Of a DNA stretch of 24,114 bases, positions 14,526 through 23,014 are shown one piece after another. The DNA is from Limnospira platensis (lineage in GTDB: Bacteria; Cyanobacteriota; Cyanobacteriia; Cyanobacteriales; Microcoleaceae). Each line of letters begins with the position of its first letter. Position 1 is the stretch's first letter. Made by a program: the position numbers and the translations under genes. The stretch lies in assembly GCF_046480435.1 (NCBI RefSeq), contig NZ_PKGC01000126.1. One strand, written 5' to 3'. The notes under the pieces are model-generated. The model was not told the origin of the DNA and searched no databases. It saw only the letters and a program-made list of their open reading frames with translations.

Positions 14526-15936
14526 TCATCGTGCCAAGTTTTGCAACCACTGGAGGAGATGGGCAATCAAATCGGGGTCGCTTTCTAGGAATTGCGGTAA
14601 TCGGCACTCCGGGAGGGGTTGGGGGACAACCACCGCCATGGGGGGTGAGTCGGTGGGTTCTTCGTAGAGGATGAGGGCAATTGGATGGTCGCTGAGGTCA
14701 TCCTCGCAGTAGGCTTGTAATTCGGCAATGGTACCGGGTTTACCGTCGGGACTGGCGGGACAACCGGCTTTTTTCAAGGTGGTGTAGATTGGCAAGGCGG
14801 GGTTGCTGGGGTCGCTGAAGCGGCTGCGATCGATGCAAATGGGTTGGCAGTTGAGGGGGTGGGTTTGGATGGCTTGGTTGAGGATTTGGGGGAGAAGGGC
14901 GAGGTTACACTGTTGAATAAAGGAGGTGTTGTCTTCCACTTAGGGATGAGGGGTGGTGGGGAGATTGTGCCAGGGTTGATAAAATTCGGGATAGGGGAGG
15001 TTTTCGGCACAGTTGCAGATGAGTTTGTAGCATTTAGCGAATCGTTTAAAGTTGTCTCTGTAGGTTTCATCGCTGAGGCAGTCTTTTAAGGCGGAGACGA
15101 CTCCTGCATATTGTTCAGGTGTGGTGAGGATTTTCCCTAAACTATCTGCCGCCTGAATACGGGTAAATTTATCCTCAGTAGTGCCGATAATTTCAAGCAA
15201 TCCAGCGATCGCCTTGGAATTTCCTGGGTCGATTTTCCCTAAACTATCTGCCGCCCACCTACGGCTATTTTCATTCTCAGTAGTGCGGATAATTTCAAGC
15301 AATACAGCGATCGCCTTGGGATTTCCTGGGTCGATTTTCCCCAAACTATCTGCCGCCCACCTACGGCTATTTTCATTCTCAGTAGTGCGGATAATTTCAA
15401 GCAATACAGCGATCGCCAAGGGTCTAATGGTTTGTGGTATCACCTCTCTCGCCGCTTCTTTGATGGGGTCTAAAAAGGTTCGCCATTCCTGTTTTTCAGT
15501 ATTGAAATAACCAAACCCCCACTTCACCACCTGCCGCACCATCTCGGTAGCCAGAGAACAAGCCTTAAATTGATTAATCCCAGCAGCAGCCAGCAAATAG
15601 GCTTGATATCCATAAAAATCTCTGACCCCACCCTTAAATTCAACCAACGCCCGAATAAACTCCTCCTTCTTCTGGGCCTTAATATCCTTACGCCCCAACC
15701 AACACAAAATCACCTGCTTCCACTGCTGCTCAAAAATCCGATACCGCATCCCCGCCACCGGAAAATTAACATGATTCCGAGGCATAAAATAATCCCAATC
15801 CTCCACCGTCAAGGCTGCAAAATACTCCTGAAACGTCGCATGATAAAAGGCCAAAATACTACTATCGCCGCGTCCATCTCTGCCCACCCGATTTAACCAA
15901 CCCAACCGCAACACCAAATCAGCCCACGAAGTCTTA
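14526..15936 (-). pseudogene. NACHT-family protein C-terminal remnant with HEAT repeats and internal stop
   Basis: Starting right at the IS630 end, the frame reads SWADLVLRLGWLNRVG, then AFYHATFQEYFAAL, a motif I associate with the region behind the NTPase of cyanobacterial NACHT proteins, then three HEAT-like repeats and PYPEFYQPWHNLPTTPHP. A TAA at 14940-14942 stops the frame, but the next codons continue in the same frame (VEDNTSFIQQCNLALLPQIL) through a domain with ICIDRSRFSDPSNPALPIY and KAGCPASPDGKPGTIAELQAY to 14526. In homologues as I remember them, TTPHPE-V leads directly into that domain, so GAA to TAA is the likely mutation. The N-terminal effector and NTPase regions are missing. 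Some NACHT proteins act in phage defence; whether this one did is unknown. Confidence 0.75.
15186..15480 (-). repeat. Three 102-bp coding repeats (34-residue HEAT-like units)
   Basis: The plus-strand string GATAATTTCAAGCAAT starts at 15186, 15288 and 15390, exactly 102 bases apart. The second and third copies (with the intervening sequence) are almost identical; the first is more diverged. They encode AIAVLLEIIRTTENENSRRW followed by AADSLGKIDPGN. Confidence 0.9.
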
Positions 15937-16977
15937 CAGCTTGTTCGATATTTAATTAGTACAGTAACCGCATTTAGTAAACCAGTTCTTAAACGTATTT
16001 CCATCAGCATTAGAGCCAGTTTAATTAACTGTTCTAGTGCTTCCATTGCTCGTGTTGGAAACATTCTGACCACTGACTTAACCGTTGACCACAACATTTC
16101 AATAGGATTGAAATCTGGTGAGTAGGGTGGTAAATATTCTACTCTGGCTCCCGTAGCAGTGATCATTTCTTCAATGCCCTCCATTTTATGGATATTAAGG
16201 TTATCCATAACTACGACATCCCCTGGATTCAGTCTCGGAACCAAGTCCTGTTCAATAAAATCCTGAAAATCTTTACCTTTCATAGAGCCTTCTATGGCTT
16301 TTTTAGCTACCAATTATTCGATACTTATGGCTCCAATTAAGGTAATTTTTTGTCTTAATAAAAACGTATTAAATATCATGCTTTTTTGCCTTTTTTACTC
16401 CTCGCTATAGAGGGACTCATCCCTACCCAGAAAGCTGTCTCATCAATGAATATCATTTTTGAGGTATATCTCACCCGCTCTCGGTAATCAAATCGCTGTT
16501 GTTGACCTTCTTCCGTTGCTACCTTTTCTGACCGGTAATTTTTTTTTAAGAGTTAGTTCTTCTTTTTTGAGGAATTCACACATTCCTCCGACGCTGACAT
16601 AAACATCCAGCTCATTTAGGAGATGTTCTCGATACTGTCGAACTGTCCCATCTGGGTAATCTTGTACCATCTGAATAATAAAGTATCGATAAGATTATAG
16701 CTGGCTAGGACGATTGAGCCCGGGCTTTTGAGGAGTTAGATCTTGAGTTTCTCGATATTTTTTTGATATAACTATGAACAGTAGCAGGACTCATCATAAA
16801 TTGCTCTGCAAGTTGCCTAATTGAGCCTTGGCCTAATTGATAGGCGGTGACCACTTTTTTCCTAAAAGCAACAGAATAACGGCTCATGGGTGAATCCAGT
16901 TGGAATTGAGTTTAGCCCTAGTTGATCACCAAGTTGTTATAGGTATTCATTGTTACACATATTTAATGAACAAGCTG
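15937..16977 (-). mobile_element. IS630-family insertion sequence, decayed
   Basis: Terminal inverted repeats are CAGCTTGTTC (15937-15946) and GAACAAGCTG (16968-16977), giving an element of about 1,041 bp. The element encodes an IS630 transposase in pieces. IS630 elements duplicate a TA target: TA precedes the lower end (15935-15936), but the upper end is followed by TCATA, so no intact matching pair is seen. Confidence 0.75.
15955..16887 (-). pseudogene. IS630 transposase, multiply frameshifted
   Basis: Pieces in order on the minus strand: an N-terminal helix-turn-helix (MSRYSVAFRKKVVTAYQLGQ, from 16887), a middle piece with DYPDGTVRQYREHL and LTLKKK, then, after a frame change, RFDYRERVRYTSKMIFIDET with the first catalytic Asp, and finally MDNLNIHK and VEYLPPYSPDFNPIEMLW with the remaining catalytic residues (from 16313). 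Breaks fall at A-runs near 16754 and 16540, plus stop codons near 16380 and 16314. IS630 elements can use programmed frameshifting at one A-run, but several breaks mean decay. The 3' end of the frame runs without a stop into the NACHT remnant. The coordinate 15955 is approximate. Confidence 0.75.
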
Positions 16978-17431
16978 TCATAGCGCTTTCCAGTCCCTTG
17001 GGGAGAAAGTACACCCCACTCATCCAGTTTTCCAAGTCTACGGTAGCGCCAAAATCTGCTAAGATGGCAGGGGATACGGTGGGGGTCAGAATCCACAACC
17101 GGGGTGATTCTCCGGGAGCGAGCCGTCTTTTTTCCCGAGTGGCTTGGCGTTCCCATTGCGCCTTCATATCTAGGAACTTCACCAGACAACTGCGAATTTC
17201 TCTGGGTTTAACAGGATTGCTAAAAGGCTCAAAAACCTCACTGGTGGTGGCTAATCTTCCCAATAAGCCTAGGTTACTAGCCGAGGCGAGATTTTCCGGG
17301 CGGGGTGTGAAAAAGATGTCAATTTCTCGCCTTTCTGAAGCCATGGTTTTGCTGGTTTCAGTTGCACCTAATTGCTTTAAGAGTTCCTGGATATATTGTT
17401 TGGTGAATTGGTCGTAGATAAATCTGGTCAT
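16978..17431 (-). pseudogene. Truncated conserved cyanobacterial protein, cut by the IS
   Basis: From ATG 17431 the frame reads MTRFIYDQFTKQYIQELLKQ, ERREIDIFFTPRP, LGLLGRLATTSEVFEPFSNP, SPRLWILTPTVSPAILADFG and ENWMSGVYFLPKGLESAM, then meets the IS end; a few IS-encoded residues follow to 16937. I recall this as the N-terminal part of a widespread cyanobacterial family of roughly 260 or more residues, sometimes called Rpn-like or nuclease-like. The E-x3-ID segment could be a PD-(D/E)XK-type core, which is tentative. The C-terminus is missing, and what follows the IS (the NACHT remnant) is not its continuation. Confidence 0.65.
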
Positions 17432-17511
17432 TTATAGCTGTTTTCGAGGTCTCTAATTATTAATTAGACTCTAGTCAGGCTCCGACAGCAGTCCTCAATT
17501 GCTGCCTTCAC

Positions 17512-17584
17512 CCCCCCCCGACTGAGAAACCGGGTTTCTCAAAGAAACCGGGTTTCTTGACCCCCCCGACTCAGAAACCGGGTG
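17512..17584. repeat. Palindromic GAAACCGGGTTTC hairpin repeats with C-runs
   Basis: GAGAAACCGGGTTTCTC and AAGAAACCGGGTTTCTT are near-perfect palindromes, bracketed by CCCCCCCGACT-type joints that also repeat. A third copy runs into the N gap at 17585. Dispersed hairpins of this kind are common in bloom-forming and filamentous cyanobacteria. In the 330-base interval 17432-17761 there is nothing else convincing. Confidence 0.8.
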
Positions 17585-17666
17585 NNNNNNNNNNNNNNNN
17601 NNNNNNNNNNNNNNNNNNNNNNNNNNNNNNNNNNNNNNNNNNNNNNNNNNNNNNNNNNNNNNNNNN
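17585..17666. other. Assembly gap (82 N) in hairpin repeats
   Basis: Run of unknown bases starting inside a third copy of the palindromic repeat, a likely cause of assembly failure. Confidence 0.95.
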
Positions 17667-17761
17667 ATGATGTCTTGCCATGGGGGTAGTTTTTTGAAAT
17701 AATAGCCAGGTATCAGTTAAACTAATCAACAAATCCCATCAATGGGAGGGTACGATCGCAG

Positions 17762-18241
17762 ATGATTTTATCTCGTGGTAAGTGTTTAATACTCAGCTTG
17801 CTGTTAACGACTTTCTTGGGCGGCTGTTATACGCGAAAAGCTAGGCAATGCGAAAAACTAATTGATGTGGTACACCGGGGTAATTCCTTAATTACAGCCC
17901 AAGGCGATCGCTACGATATAGCGACTACCAAACAGTTAGCCGTAGCACTTGATGGCATCGCTAACCAAGTAGAAAAACTAGATATTCACAACGAGGAATT
18001 ACAAACTTTTCAAAATGGTTATAGCCAGAGTTTCCGGGAGATAGCCATAGGTCTCACCCAAACGGCTCAGGTGCTGGAAACCGGACAAACTATCCCCGTT
18101 AGCTTTCAAGGACGACAACAACTTAAACAAGCCAAACAACAAATGCACCAAGCCACAATCAGGACTCAGCAAGCAGGCGATCGCCATGATAATATAACCC
18201 AGGAAATGCTAGTTTATTGTCCTCCGAAATCGACTAATTAA
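17762..18241 (+). CDS. Putative lipoprotein, unknown function
   Basis: 159 residues. The N-terminus MILSRGKCLILSLLLTTFLG leads into a lipobox-like LGGC with C22, consistent with lipid attachment and an extracytoplasmic location. The rest is polar and mainly helical, with Gln-rich heptads (KQLAVALDGIANQVEKL; QLKQAKQQMHQATIRTQQ), which suggests a helical bundle or coil. I do not recognise a family. Its stop codon overlaps that of the convergent gene at 18238 by 4 bases. Confidence 0.75.
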   Translation: MILSRGKCLILSLLLTTFLGGCYTRKARQCEKLIDVVHRGNSLITAQGDRYDIATTKQLAVALDGIANQVEKLDIHNEELQTFQNGYSQSFREIAIGLTQTAQVLETGQTIPVSFQGRQQLKQAKQQMHQATIRTQQAGDRHDNITQEMLVYCPPKSTN

Positions 18242-18729
18242 TGGTGAATTTTTAGCAGTAAAACATAGTTACCTAGGCGCAATTTTTCCGACCAAAGTTC
18301 ATACTCCAGTCGCAAAAATTCTGGCAGGGGATAACCAACTAAAGTTAGGTCGCGGGTAAAATTTCGCAGGCGAATTTGATTCGGTAAAGACTCCGACTGA
18401 CCCTGAAGATAATAACGACTGAGCCCGTACATCCCTTTTTGCCATAGATGACGATAGCTAAATTTACTGTTCCCCTGCATAGTCATGACGGCACGAGCGG
18501 GGGACACTTCCAACCACAGGAGTCTGGGTGGGTGACATGGCGGTACAATGGGGACTCGATCGCCATGACTCTCGGATTGATAGTCTAACAGATCTGGTTC
18601 CTGTAGGATAAAATGAAACTGCTGTTTGTCTTTTTGGTACAAGGTAGCCGCTGTCTCAATTTGCGATCGCAGTGGTAAATCCGTAGAAATCCAAGATAGA
18701 CTAACAGGCTTGCGGTGATGAGTGAGCAT
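18238..18729 (-). CDS. Conserved-type hypothetical protein
   Basis: 163 residues, no signal peptide and no membrane segment. Motifs that stand out are LLWLEVSPARAVMTMQG, RHLWQKGMYGLSRYYLQGQ and EYELWSEKLRLGNYVL. Tryptophan and aromatic residues are frequent in the C-terminal half. I do not recognise a family. The frame is clean and the gene shares a 100-base divergent interval with aroA. Convergent with the putative lipoprotein gene, stops overlapping. Confidence 0.75.
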   Translation of the reverse strand: MLTHHRKPVSLSWISTDLPLRSQIETAATLYQKDKQQFHFILQEPDLLDYQSESHGDRVPIVPPCHPPRLLWLEVSPARAVMTMQGNSKFSYRHLWQKGMYGLSRYYLQGQSESLPNQIRLRNFTRDLTLVGYPLPEFLRLEYELWSEKLRLGNYVLLLKIHH

Positions 18730-18746
18730 AAAATATCTTGTTAATT

Positions 18747-18825
18747 GATAGGATTTTCAGTCCTGATGGGAACTCAGGACCCCTAAAGCGATAGGATTTG
18801 AATATCAATCCTTATCTACATCTAT
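18747..18825. promoter_or_regulatory. Repeats and a hairpin between divergent genes, upstream of aroA
   Basis: GATAGGATTT occurs at 18747-18756 and 18790-18799; TCTATCCTA just before the aroA ATG is an inverted partial copy. Between them GTCCTGA (18760-18766) pairs with TCAGGAC (18774-18780) around a 7-base loop. The arrangement could be an operator or a leader hairpin; no clear -10/-35 pair was found. Confidence 0.35.
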
Positions 18826-18829
18826 CCTA

Positions 18830-20182
18830 ATGCCATCTGTAGTTGTCACCCTAGAAAATACAGAAAACCAACAGAAACTCAAAATTAACCCTCCCTCTTC
18901 CGGTTTATCCCTCCAGGGTAGCCTTACCATTCCTGGGGATAAATCTATCTCCCACCGCGCTTTAATGTTAGGAGCCCTAGCAGAAGGAGTTACCACCATT
19001 GAGGGTTTACTCTTAGGCGCAGATCCTCGCAGCACGGCTGAGTGTTTCTCTGGGTTGGGGGCAGAAATTTCGGAGTTGAACTCACAACAGATTAAGGTCA
19101 AAGGCTGTGGTATCGGTAATTTACAGGAACCCGATCGCGTCCTTGATGCTGGCAATTCTGGCACTACCATGAGGTTAATGTTGGGGATTTTGGCTTCTCA
19201 CCCCGATCGCCTCTTTACTATCACAGGCGACAGTTCCCTGGTAAAACGACCCATGGATAGGGTTATTAGACCTCTCACCCAAATGGGGGCGACTATTTGG
19301 GGGCGGCGATCGGGTTCTTTGGCTCCTCTGGCGGTTCGTGGCCAACAACTCCAACCGATTCATTATCATTCCCCCATCGCTTCGGCTCAGGTCAAGTCCT
19401 GCATTTTATTGGCTGGATTGATGGTAGAAGGGGCTACAACCGTGACGGAACCTGCCTTGTCAAGGGATCACACGGAACGAATGCTAAAGGCTTTTGGGGC
19501 GCAATTAACAGTGAATCCAGACACTAACAGCGTGACGGTGTTCGGACCGGCTAAATTGCAGGGTCAAACTGTGATTGTCCCTGGTGATATCAGTTCGGCT
19601 GCTTTCTGGTTGGTGGCGGCTTCTATTGTTCCGGGTTCGGATATAACCATCGAAAATGTGGGGGTTAATCCCACCCGGACGGGGATTTTGGAGGCTATGG
19701 CTATGATGGGGGCTGATATTGAATCCCAAGGAGAAAGGCTTGTGGCGGGGGAACCTGTGGCAGATTTACGAGTCCGTTTCTCGCGATTAAAAGCCTGTGA
19801 AATTAAGGGTGATTTGATTCCTCGGTTAATTGATGAAATTCCGATTTTGGCAGTGGCGGCGGCTTTTGCAGAGGGGACTACTACGATCCGAGATGCGGCG
19901 GAATTGCGGGTTAAAGAAAGCGATCGCATTACGGTTATGGCTACGGAATTGACGAAAATGGGGGCGAAAATTTCGGAGTTACCTGATGGCTTGGAAATTA
20001 CTGGCGGTTTCCCTTTACGGGGGGCTGAAGTGGACAGTGACACGGATCATCGTATGGCTATGAGTTTGGCGATCGCTGCTTTAAATGCCAAGGGTTCTAC
20101 TACTATTCATCGCGCCGAAGCTGCGGCTATTTCCTACCCTGATTTTGTCGAAAGTCTACAGCAATTGATAATTAATAATTGA
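18830..20182 (+). CDS. aroA: 3-phosphoshikimate 1-carboxyvinyltransferase (EPSP synthase), class II type
   Basis: 450 residues. The enzyme joins shikimate-3-phosphate and phosphoenolpyruvate in the shikimate pathway to aromatic amino acids. Substrate motifs are intact: GDKS (36-39), GNSGTTMR (108-115), RPMDRV (140-145), SAQVK (185-189), RDHTE (212-216), NPTR (280-283), D335 in LIDEIP, KESDR (362-366) and DHRM (406-409). GDK-x, SAQ-x-K, R-x-H-x-E and N-x-T-R are the four motifs used to define class II enzymes. At the position distinguishing the glyphosate-insensitive Agrobacterium enzyme (Ala), this protein has Gly111. The ATG at 18830 has no Shine-Dalgarno. No other aromatic-pathway gene is adjacent. 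Downstream repeats probably end the transcript. Confidence 0.95.
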   Translation: MPSVVVTLENTENQQKLKINPPSSGLSLQGSLTIPGDKSISHRALMLGALAEGVTTIEGLLLGADPRSTAECFSGLGAEISELNSQQIKVKGCGIGNLQEPDRVLDAGNSGTTMRLMLGILASHPDRLFTITGDSSLVKRPMDRVIRPLTQMGATIWGRRSGSLAPLAVRGQQLQPIHYHSPIASAQVKSCILLAGLMVEGATTVTEPALSRDHTERMLKAFGAQLTVNPDTNSVTVFGPAKLQGQTVIVPGDISSAAFWLVAASIVPGSDITIENVGVNPTRTGILEAMAMMGADIESQGERLVAGEPVADLRVRFSRLKACEIKGDLIPRLIDEIPILAVAAAFAEGTTTIRDAAELRVKESDRITVMATELTKMGAKISELPDGLEITGGFPLRGAEVDSDTDHRMAMSLAIAALNAKGSTTIHRAEAAAISYPDFVESLQQLIINN

Positions 20183-20186
20183 TAAT

Positions 20187-20404
20187 TTCGTAGGGGCGGG
20201 TTCTGCTGTCAATTAAATCTGTCACCGAGAAGACTAATAAACCCGCCCTCTATTGATAATTGATAATTGATAATTTCGTAGGGGCGGGTTCTGCTGTCAA
20301 TTAAATCTGTCACCGAGAAGACTAATAAACCCGCCCTCTGGCGACAGGTGTCAATTAAATCTCTCGGCGAGAAGACTCATAAACCCGCCCTCTGGCGAGA
20401 GGGG
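20187..20404. repeat. Two 88-bp direct repeats plus a partial third, with hairpin arms
   Basis: The block GGGCGGGTT ... AACCCGCCC occurs with left arms at 20194-20202 and 20282-20290 and right arms at 20240-20248 and 20328-20336, a period of 88 bases. A third copy keeps only the inner part and the right arm (20382-20390). Each full copy can form a 9-bp stem around a 37-base loop. The block fills the interval between convergent aroA and rimO and may stop transcription from both sides. Confidence 0.85.
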
Positions 20405-20411
20405 GAGAAAG

Positions 20412-21731
20412 TCAATTTTCTACGGTGTGACCATAGAGGTCATAAATATCAGCATCGGTGATTTTCACAGAAACTAAGGACCCTAAACGGGCGTTTCCTT
20501 CCACATAAACTAAGCCATCGACTTCCGGCGCAAACCTAGCCGATCGCCCTATGAACTCCCCTGTAGAGGGGTTTTCTTGTTCAACTAAAACATCCACCAC
20601 CTCACCAATACACTGGCGGTTACCCTTGAGAGAAATTGGCTGTTGTACCTGCATTAGTGCATCCCGTCGCGCGTCCATTACCGCCTGAGATACGGTGTTA
20701 TCCAGAGTATAAGCGGGGGTTCCTTCTTCGGGGGAGAAGGTGAAAACACCAACATGATCAAATTCGTGGCGTTTCACAAATTTGAGGAGGTGTTCAAAGT
20801 GGCTGTTAGTTTCTCCCGGAAAACCGACAATAAAAGTAGTCCTAATTACAGCATTAGGCATAGCTGTTTTAATATTCTCAATAATATGGTCATTAACCTG
20901 ACCCTGCCATGGACGGTTCATGGCGCGGAGAATTTCCGGGTGGGAATGTTGTAGGGGTAGGTCTAGGTAGGGGAGAAAATTGGGGGTTTCGGTGATCGCA
21001 TCAATGACTTTAGGAGTTAGTCCGGTGGGGTAAGCGTAGTGCATTCTGATCCAGGGTACATCAACTTTACCCAAGGCGCGGATCAGGTCTGCGAGTTTTG
21101 GTTCACCATAAATGTCGGTTCCGTAGTTAGTGGTAATTTGGGAGATTAACACTAATTCCTGGACTCCCTGATCTGCCAATTGTTTGGCTTCGGTAACTAT
21201 TGATTCAATGGTACGCGATCGCTGATTTCCTCGCAAGTGGGGAATAATGCAAAAGGCGCACCGATAGTTACACCCTTCGGCTATGCGTAGGTAAGCGACC
21301 CCTTCCGTGGTTGTCCGATAACGGGGGACGGTATGATCAGCAATATAGGTGGGGTCGGCAGAAATTTCCGAGACGCGATCGCCTTTTTCTACCCGATTAA
21401 TTACATTAACAATTTTATGATAATCTCCGGTTCCTACTACTGCTACAGCTTCGGGAAGTTCATCAAGTAATTGTTCCTGGAAGTGTTGCACCATACACCC
21501 AGTAATCACTACTTTTTTATGGGCTTCGGCTAGTTCAACTATGGTGTTGACGGACTCTTCTCTGGCTGATTCAATAAAACTACAGGTATTCACTACCACA
21601 TAATCAGCAGCCTCTTCGTTGGAGTCTACTTGATATCCGGCTTCGGCTAATAAACCGATCATGTGTTCGGTGTCGATGCGATTTTTTTCGCAACCTAAAT
21701 GGGAAAATGCGATCGTTGGCTTGGTTGCCAT
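20412..21731 (-). CDS. rimO: Ribosomal protein S12 methylthiotransferase RimO
   Basis: 439 residues from ATG 21731 (MATKPTIAFSHLGCEKNRID), the normal family length; the longer frame from 21821 adds 30 residues without family features. Methylthiotransferases have an N-terminal [4Fe-4S] site, here C14, C50 and C79, and a radical-SAM cluster C154-x3-C158-x2-C161 in GCNYRCAFC. The C-terminal TRAM domain closes the protein (VDVLVEQENPSTGEFIGRS, GLVYVEG). RimO beta-methylthiolates an aspartate of S12; the related MiaB acts on tRNA. HLGCEKNRID and IPHLRGNQRSR point to RimO. The gene is probably monocistronic and converges on aroA across the 88-bp repeats. Confidence 0.93.
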   Translation of the reverse strand: MATKPTIAFSHLGCEKNRIDTEHMIGLLAEAGYQVDSNEEAADYVVVNTCSFIESAREESVNTIVELAEAHKKVVITGCMVQHFQEQLLDELPEAVAVVGTGDYHKIVNVINRVEKGDRVSEISADPTYIADHTVPRYRTTTEGVAYLRIAEGCNYRCAFCIIPHLRGNQRSRTIESIVTEAKQLADQGVQELVLISQITTNYGTDIYGEPKLADLIRALGKVDVPWIRMHYAYPTGLTPKVIDAITETPNFLPYLDLPLQHSHPEILRAMNRPWQGQVNDHIIENIKTAMPNAVIRTTFIVGFPGETNSHFEHLLKFVKRHEFDHVGVFTFSPEEGTPAYTLDNTVSQAVMDARRDALMQVQQPISLKGNRQCIGEVVDVLVEQENPSTGEFIGRSARFAPEVDGLVYVEGNARLGSLVSVKITDADIYDLYGHTVEN

Positions 21732-21887
21732 AGTTGATAAAAGTTTGGATGCACAAACTCGGAACAGTACAAGTATACCATTATAGCTGTTAACATGACA
21801 ATTGGCAATGGCATCAGTCAACTGATAACTACTTTTCTGTAATTCCGGTTTAAGGAATTTTGGGGAAGTGTGAGGGCGCTTTTTATT

Positions 21888-22997
21888 CTAAGGGTTCAAA
21901 ATCTGGCTGAGAGGTTCACGGCTGGGGCTGTTTTTGGGGCTATTCAGACCATCAAAATAGGTAACTTGAGTTGGATAAGCAAACTCAATCCCCCTTTCTT
22001 CAAAGGCAGATTTTAGTTGATAATTAATCCGCTGTTGTATATCCATATACATGGCATAATCGCTGCTGAGAACATAGTAAACAATCTCAAAGTCTAGGCT
22101 AAAGTCTCCGAAACTTGAGAAGTGCGCCCGGTCAAATAGGGTGTTTTCTATAGGTTCGATAATCTCTCGAATGAGGGCGGGAATTTGTTGTAGTTTCTCC
22201 TGGCTGGTTTCATATATGACACCAATTTTAAACAGTATCCGCCGCCTTTCCATGCGTTTATAGTTATGAATACGAGAGGCGGTGAGGTTGGTATTAGGAA
22301 CTACTACTTGTTCGCCACTTATGCTTTTAATGCGGGTGGTTTTAATCCCTACATAATCAATGCTTCCCGCCATGTCCCCAACTACGATAAAATCGCCGAT
22401 TTCAAAAGGGCGATCGAACAGGATGGAGAAATAACTAAATAGGTCTTGTAGGACTCCTTGGGAGGCTAAAGCAATGGCTACACCCCCAATTCCTAAACCC
22501 GCTACCACGGCGGAAATATTGAAGCCGAGGTTATCTAGCACAAAGATAATTCCTAATACCCAGGCGGCGGTACGAATGGCTGGCAATAGGGCATTTAGGG
22601 CGCGGTCTACGGTTTCTATGTCTCGACGATTTAACCAGTATAACCGCATAGCATATTCAGCGAGGGATACCACCAGCCTCACACCTAAAAAGGTGGAGAA
22701 AATTAAGGCGATCGCATTAATTAAATTACCGAGAATTGGGTGCAATGATAAGTTAGTGATTGCCACATAAAATATAGCCACATAAGCCAGGGGGATTAGG
22801 GCTCTATCCCCAATTTTCACCAAGGCATCATCTAACCGACTATTGGTTTTAACCGCCCAGAGTTTTAACCGCCTCAAAATCATTTGTTCGATGACTCTGA
22901 TGGCTAAAATACCCAACACAATAATCACAAAAGCGATTAAATAATCAGATAGGGTATTGGTCAATAATTCTTCTTGTAAAATCTCTAAAATATCCAT
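21888..22997 (-). CDS. MscS-family mechanosensitive channel
   Basis: 369 residues from ATG 22997; a TTG at 23003 adds two residues and is possible. Hydrophobic segments lie at about 18-36, 67-84, 92-113 and 138-155, followed by the pore-lining helix 161-188 (ISAVVAGLGIGGVAIALASQ), rich in small residues as in MscS TM3. The cytoplasmic beta domain follows (FDRPFEIGDFIVVGDMAGSI, IKTTRIKSISGEQVVVPN), and then the alpha/beta domain. Such channels open under membrane tension and release solutes on hypo-osmotic shock. The gene lies 17 bases behind the ferredoxin gene in the same direction, so they are probably cotranscribed. The link between the two functions is not evident. Confidence 0.9.
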   Translation of the reverse strand: MDILEILQEELLTNTLSDYLIAFVIIVLGILAIRVIEQMILRRLKLWAVKTNSRLDDALVKIGDRALIPLAYVAIFYVAITNLSLHPILGNLINAIALIFSTFLGVRLVVSLAEYAMRLYWLNRRDIETVDRALNALLPAIRTAAWVLGIIFVLDNLGFNISAVVAGLGIGGVAIALASQGVLQDLFSYFSILFDRPFEIGDFIVVGDMAGSIDYVGIKTTRIKSISGEQVVVPNTNLTASRIHNYKRMERRRILFKIGVIYETSQEKLQQIPALIREIIEPIENTLFDRAHFSSFGDFSLDFEIVYYVLSSDYAMYMDIQQRINYQLKSAFEERGIEFAYPTQVTYFDGLNSPKNSPSREPLSQILNP

Positions 22998-23014
22998 CGT
23001 CAATTTTTCAACTG

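Noticed and set aside
14940..16313. 457-residue open frame that looks like a transposase-NACHT fusion protein
   Set aside because: It is a chance in-frame run from the decayed IS630 transposase into the NACHT remnant; the start is an internal TTG after a stop codon and both parts are truncated.
16950..17417. 155-residue plus-strand frame
   Set aside because: Antisense shadow of the truncated cyanobacterial gene, whose minus-strand frame has clear family motifs.
17512..17584. CRISPR-like array
   Set aside because: Repeats are adjacent palindromes without unique spacers of regular length, and no cas gene is nearby.
19564..20043. 159-residue minus-strand frame
   Set aside because: Antisense shadow within aroA.
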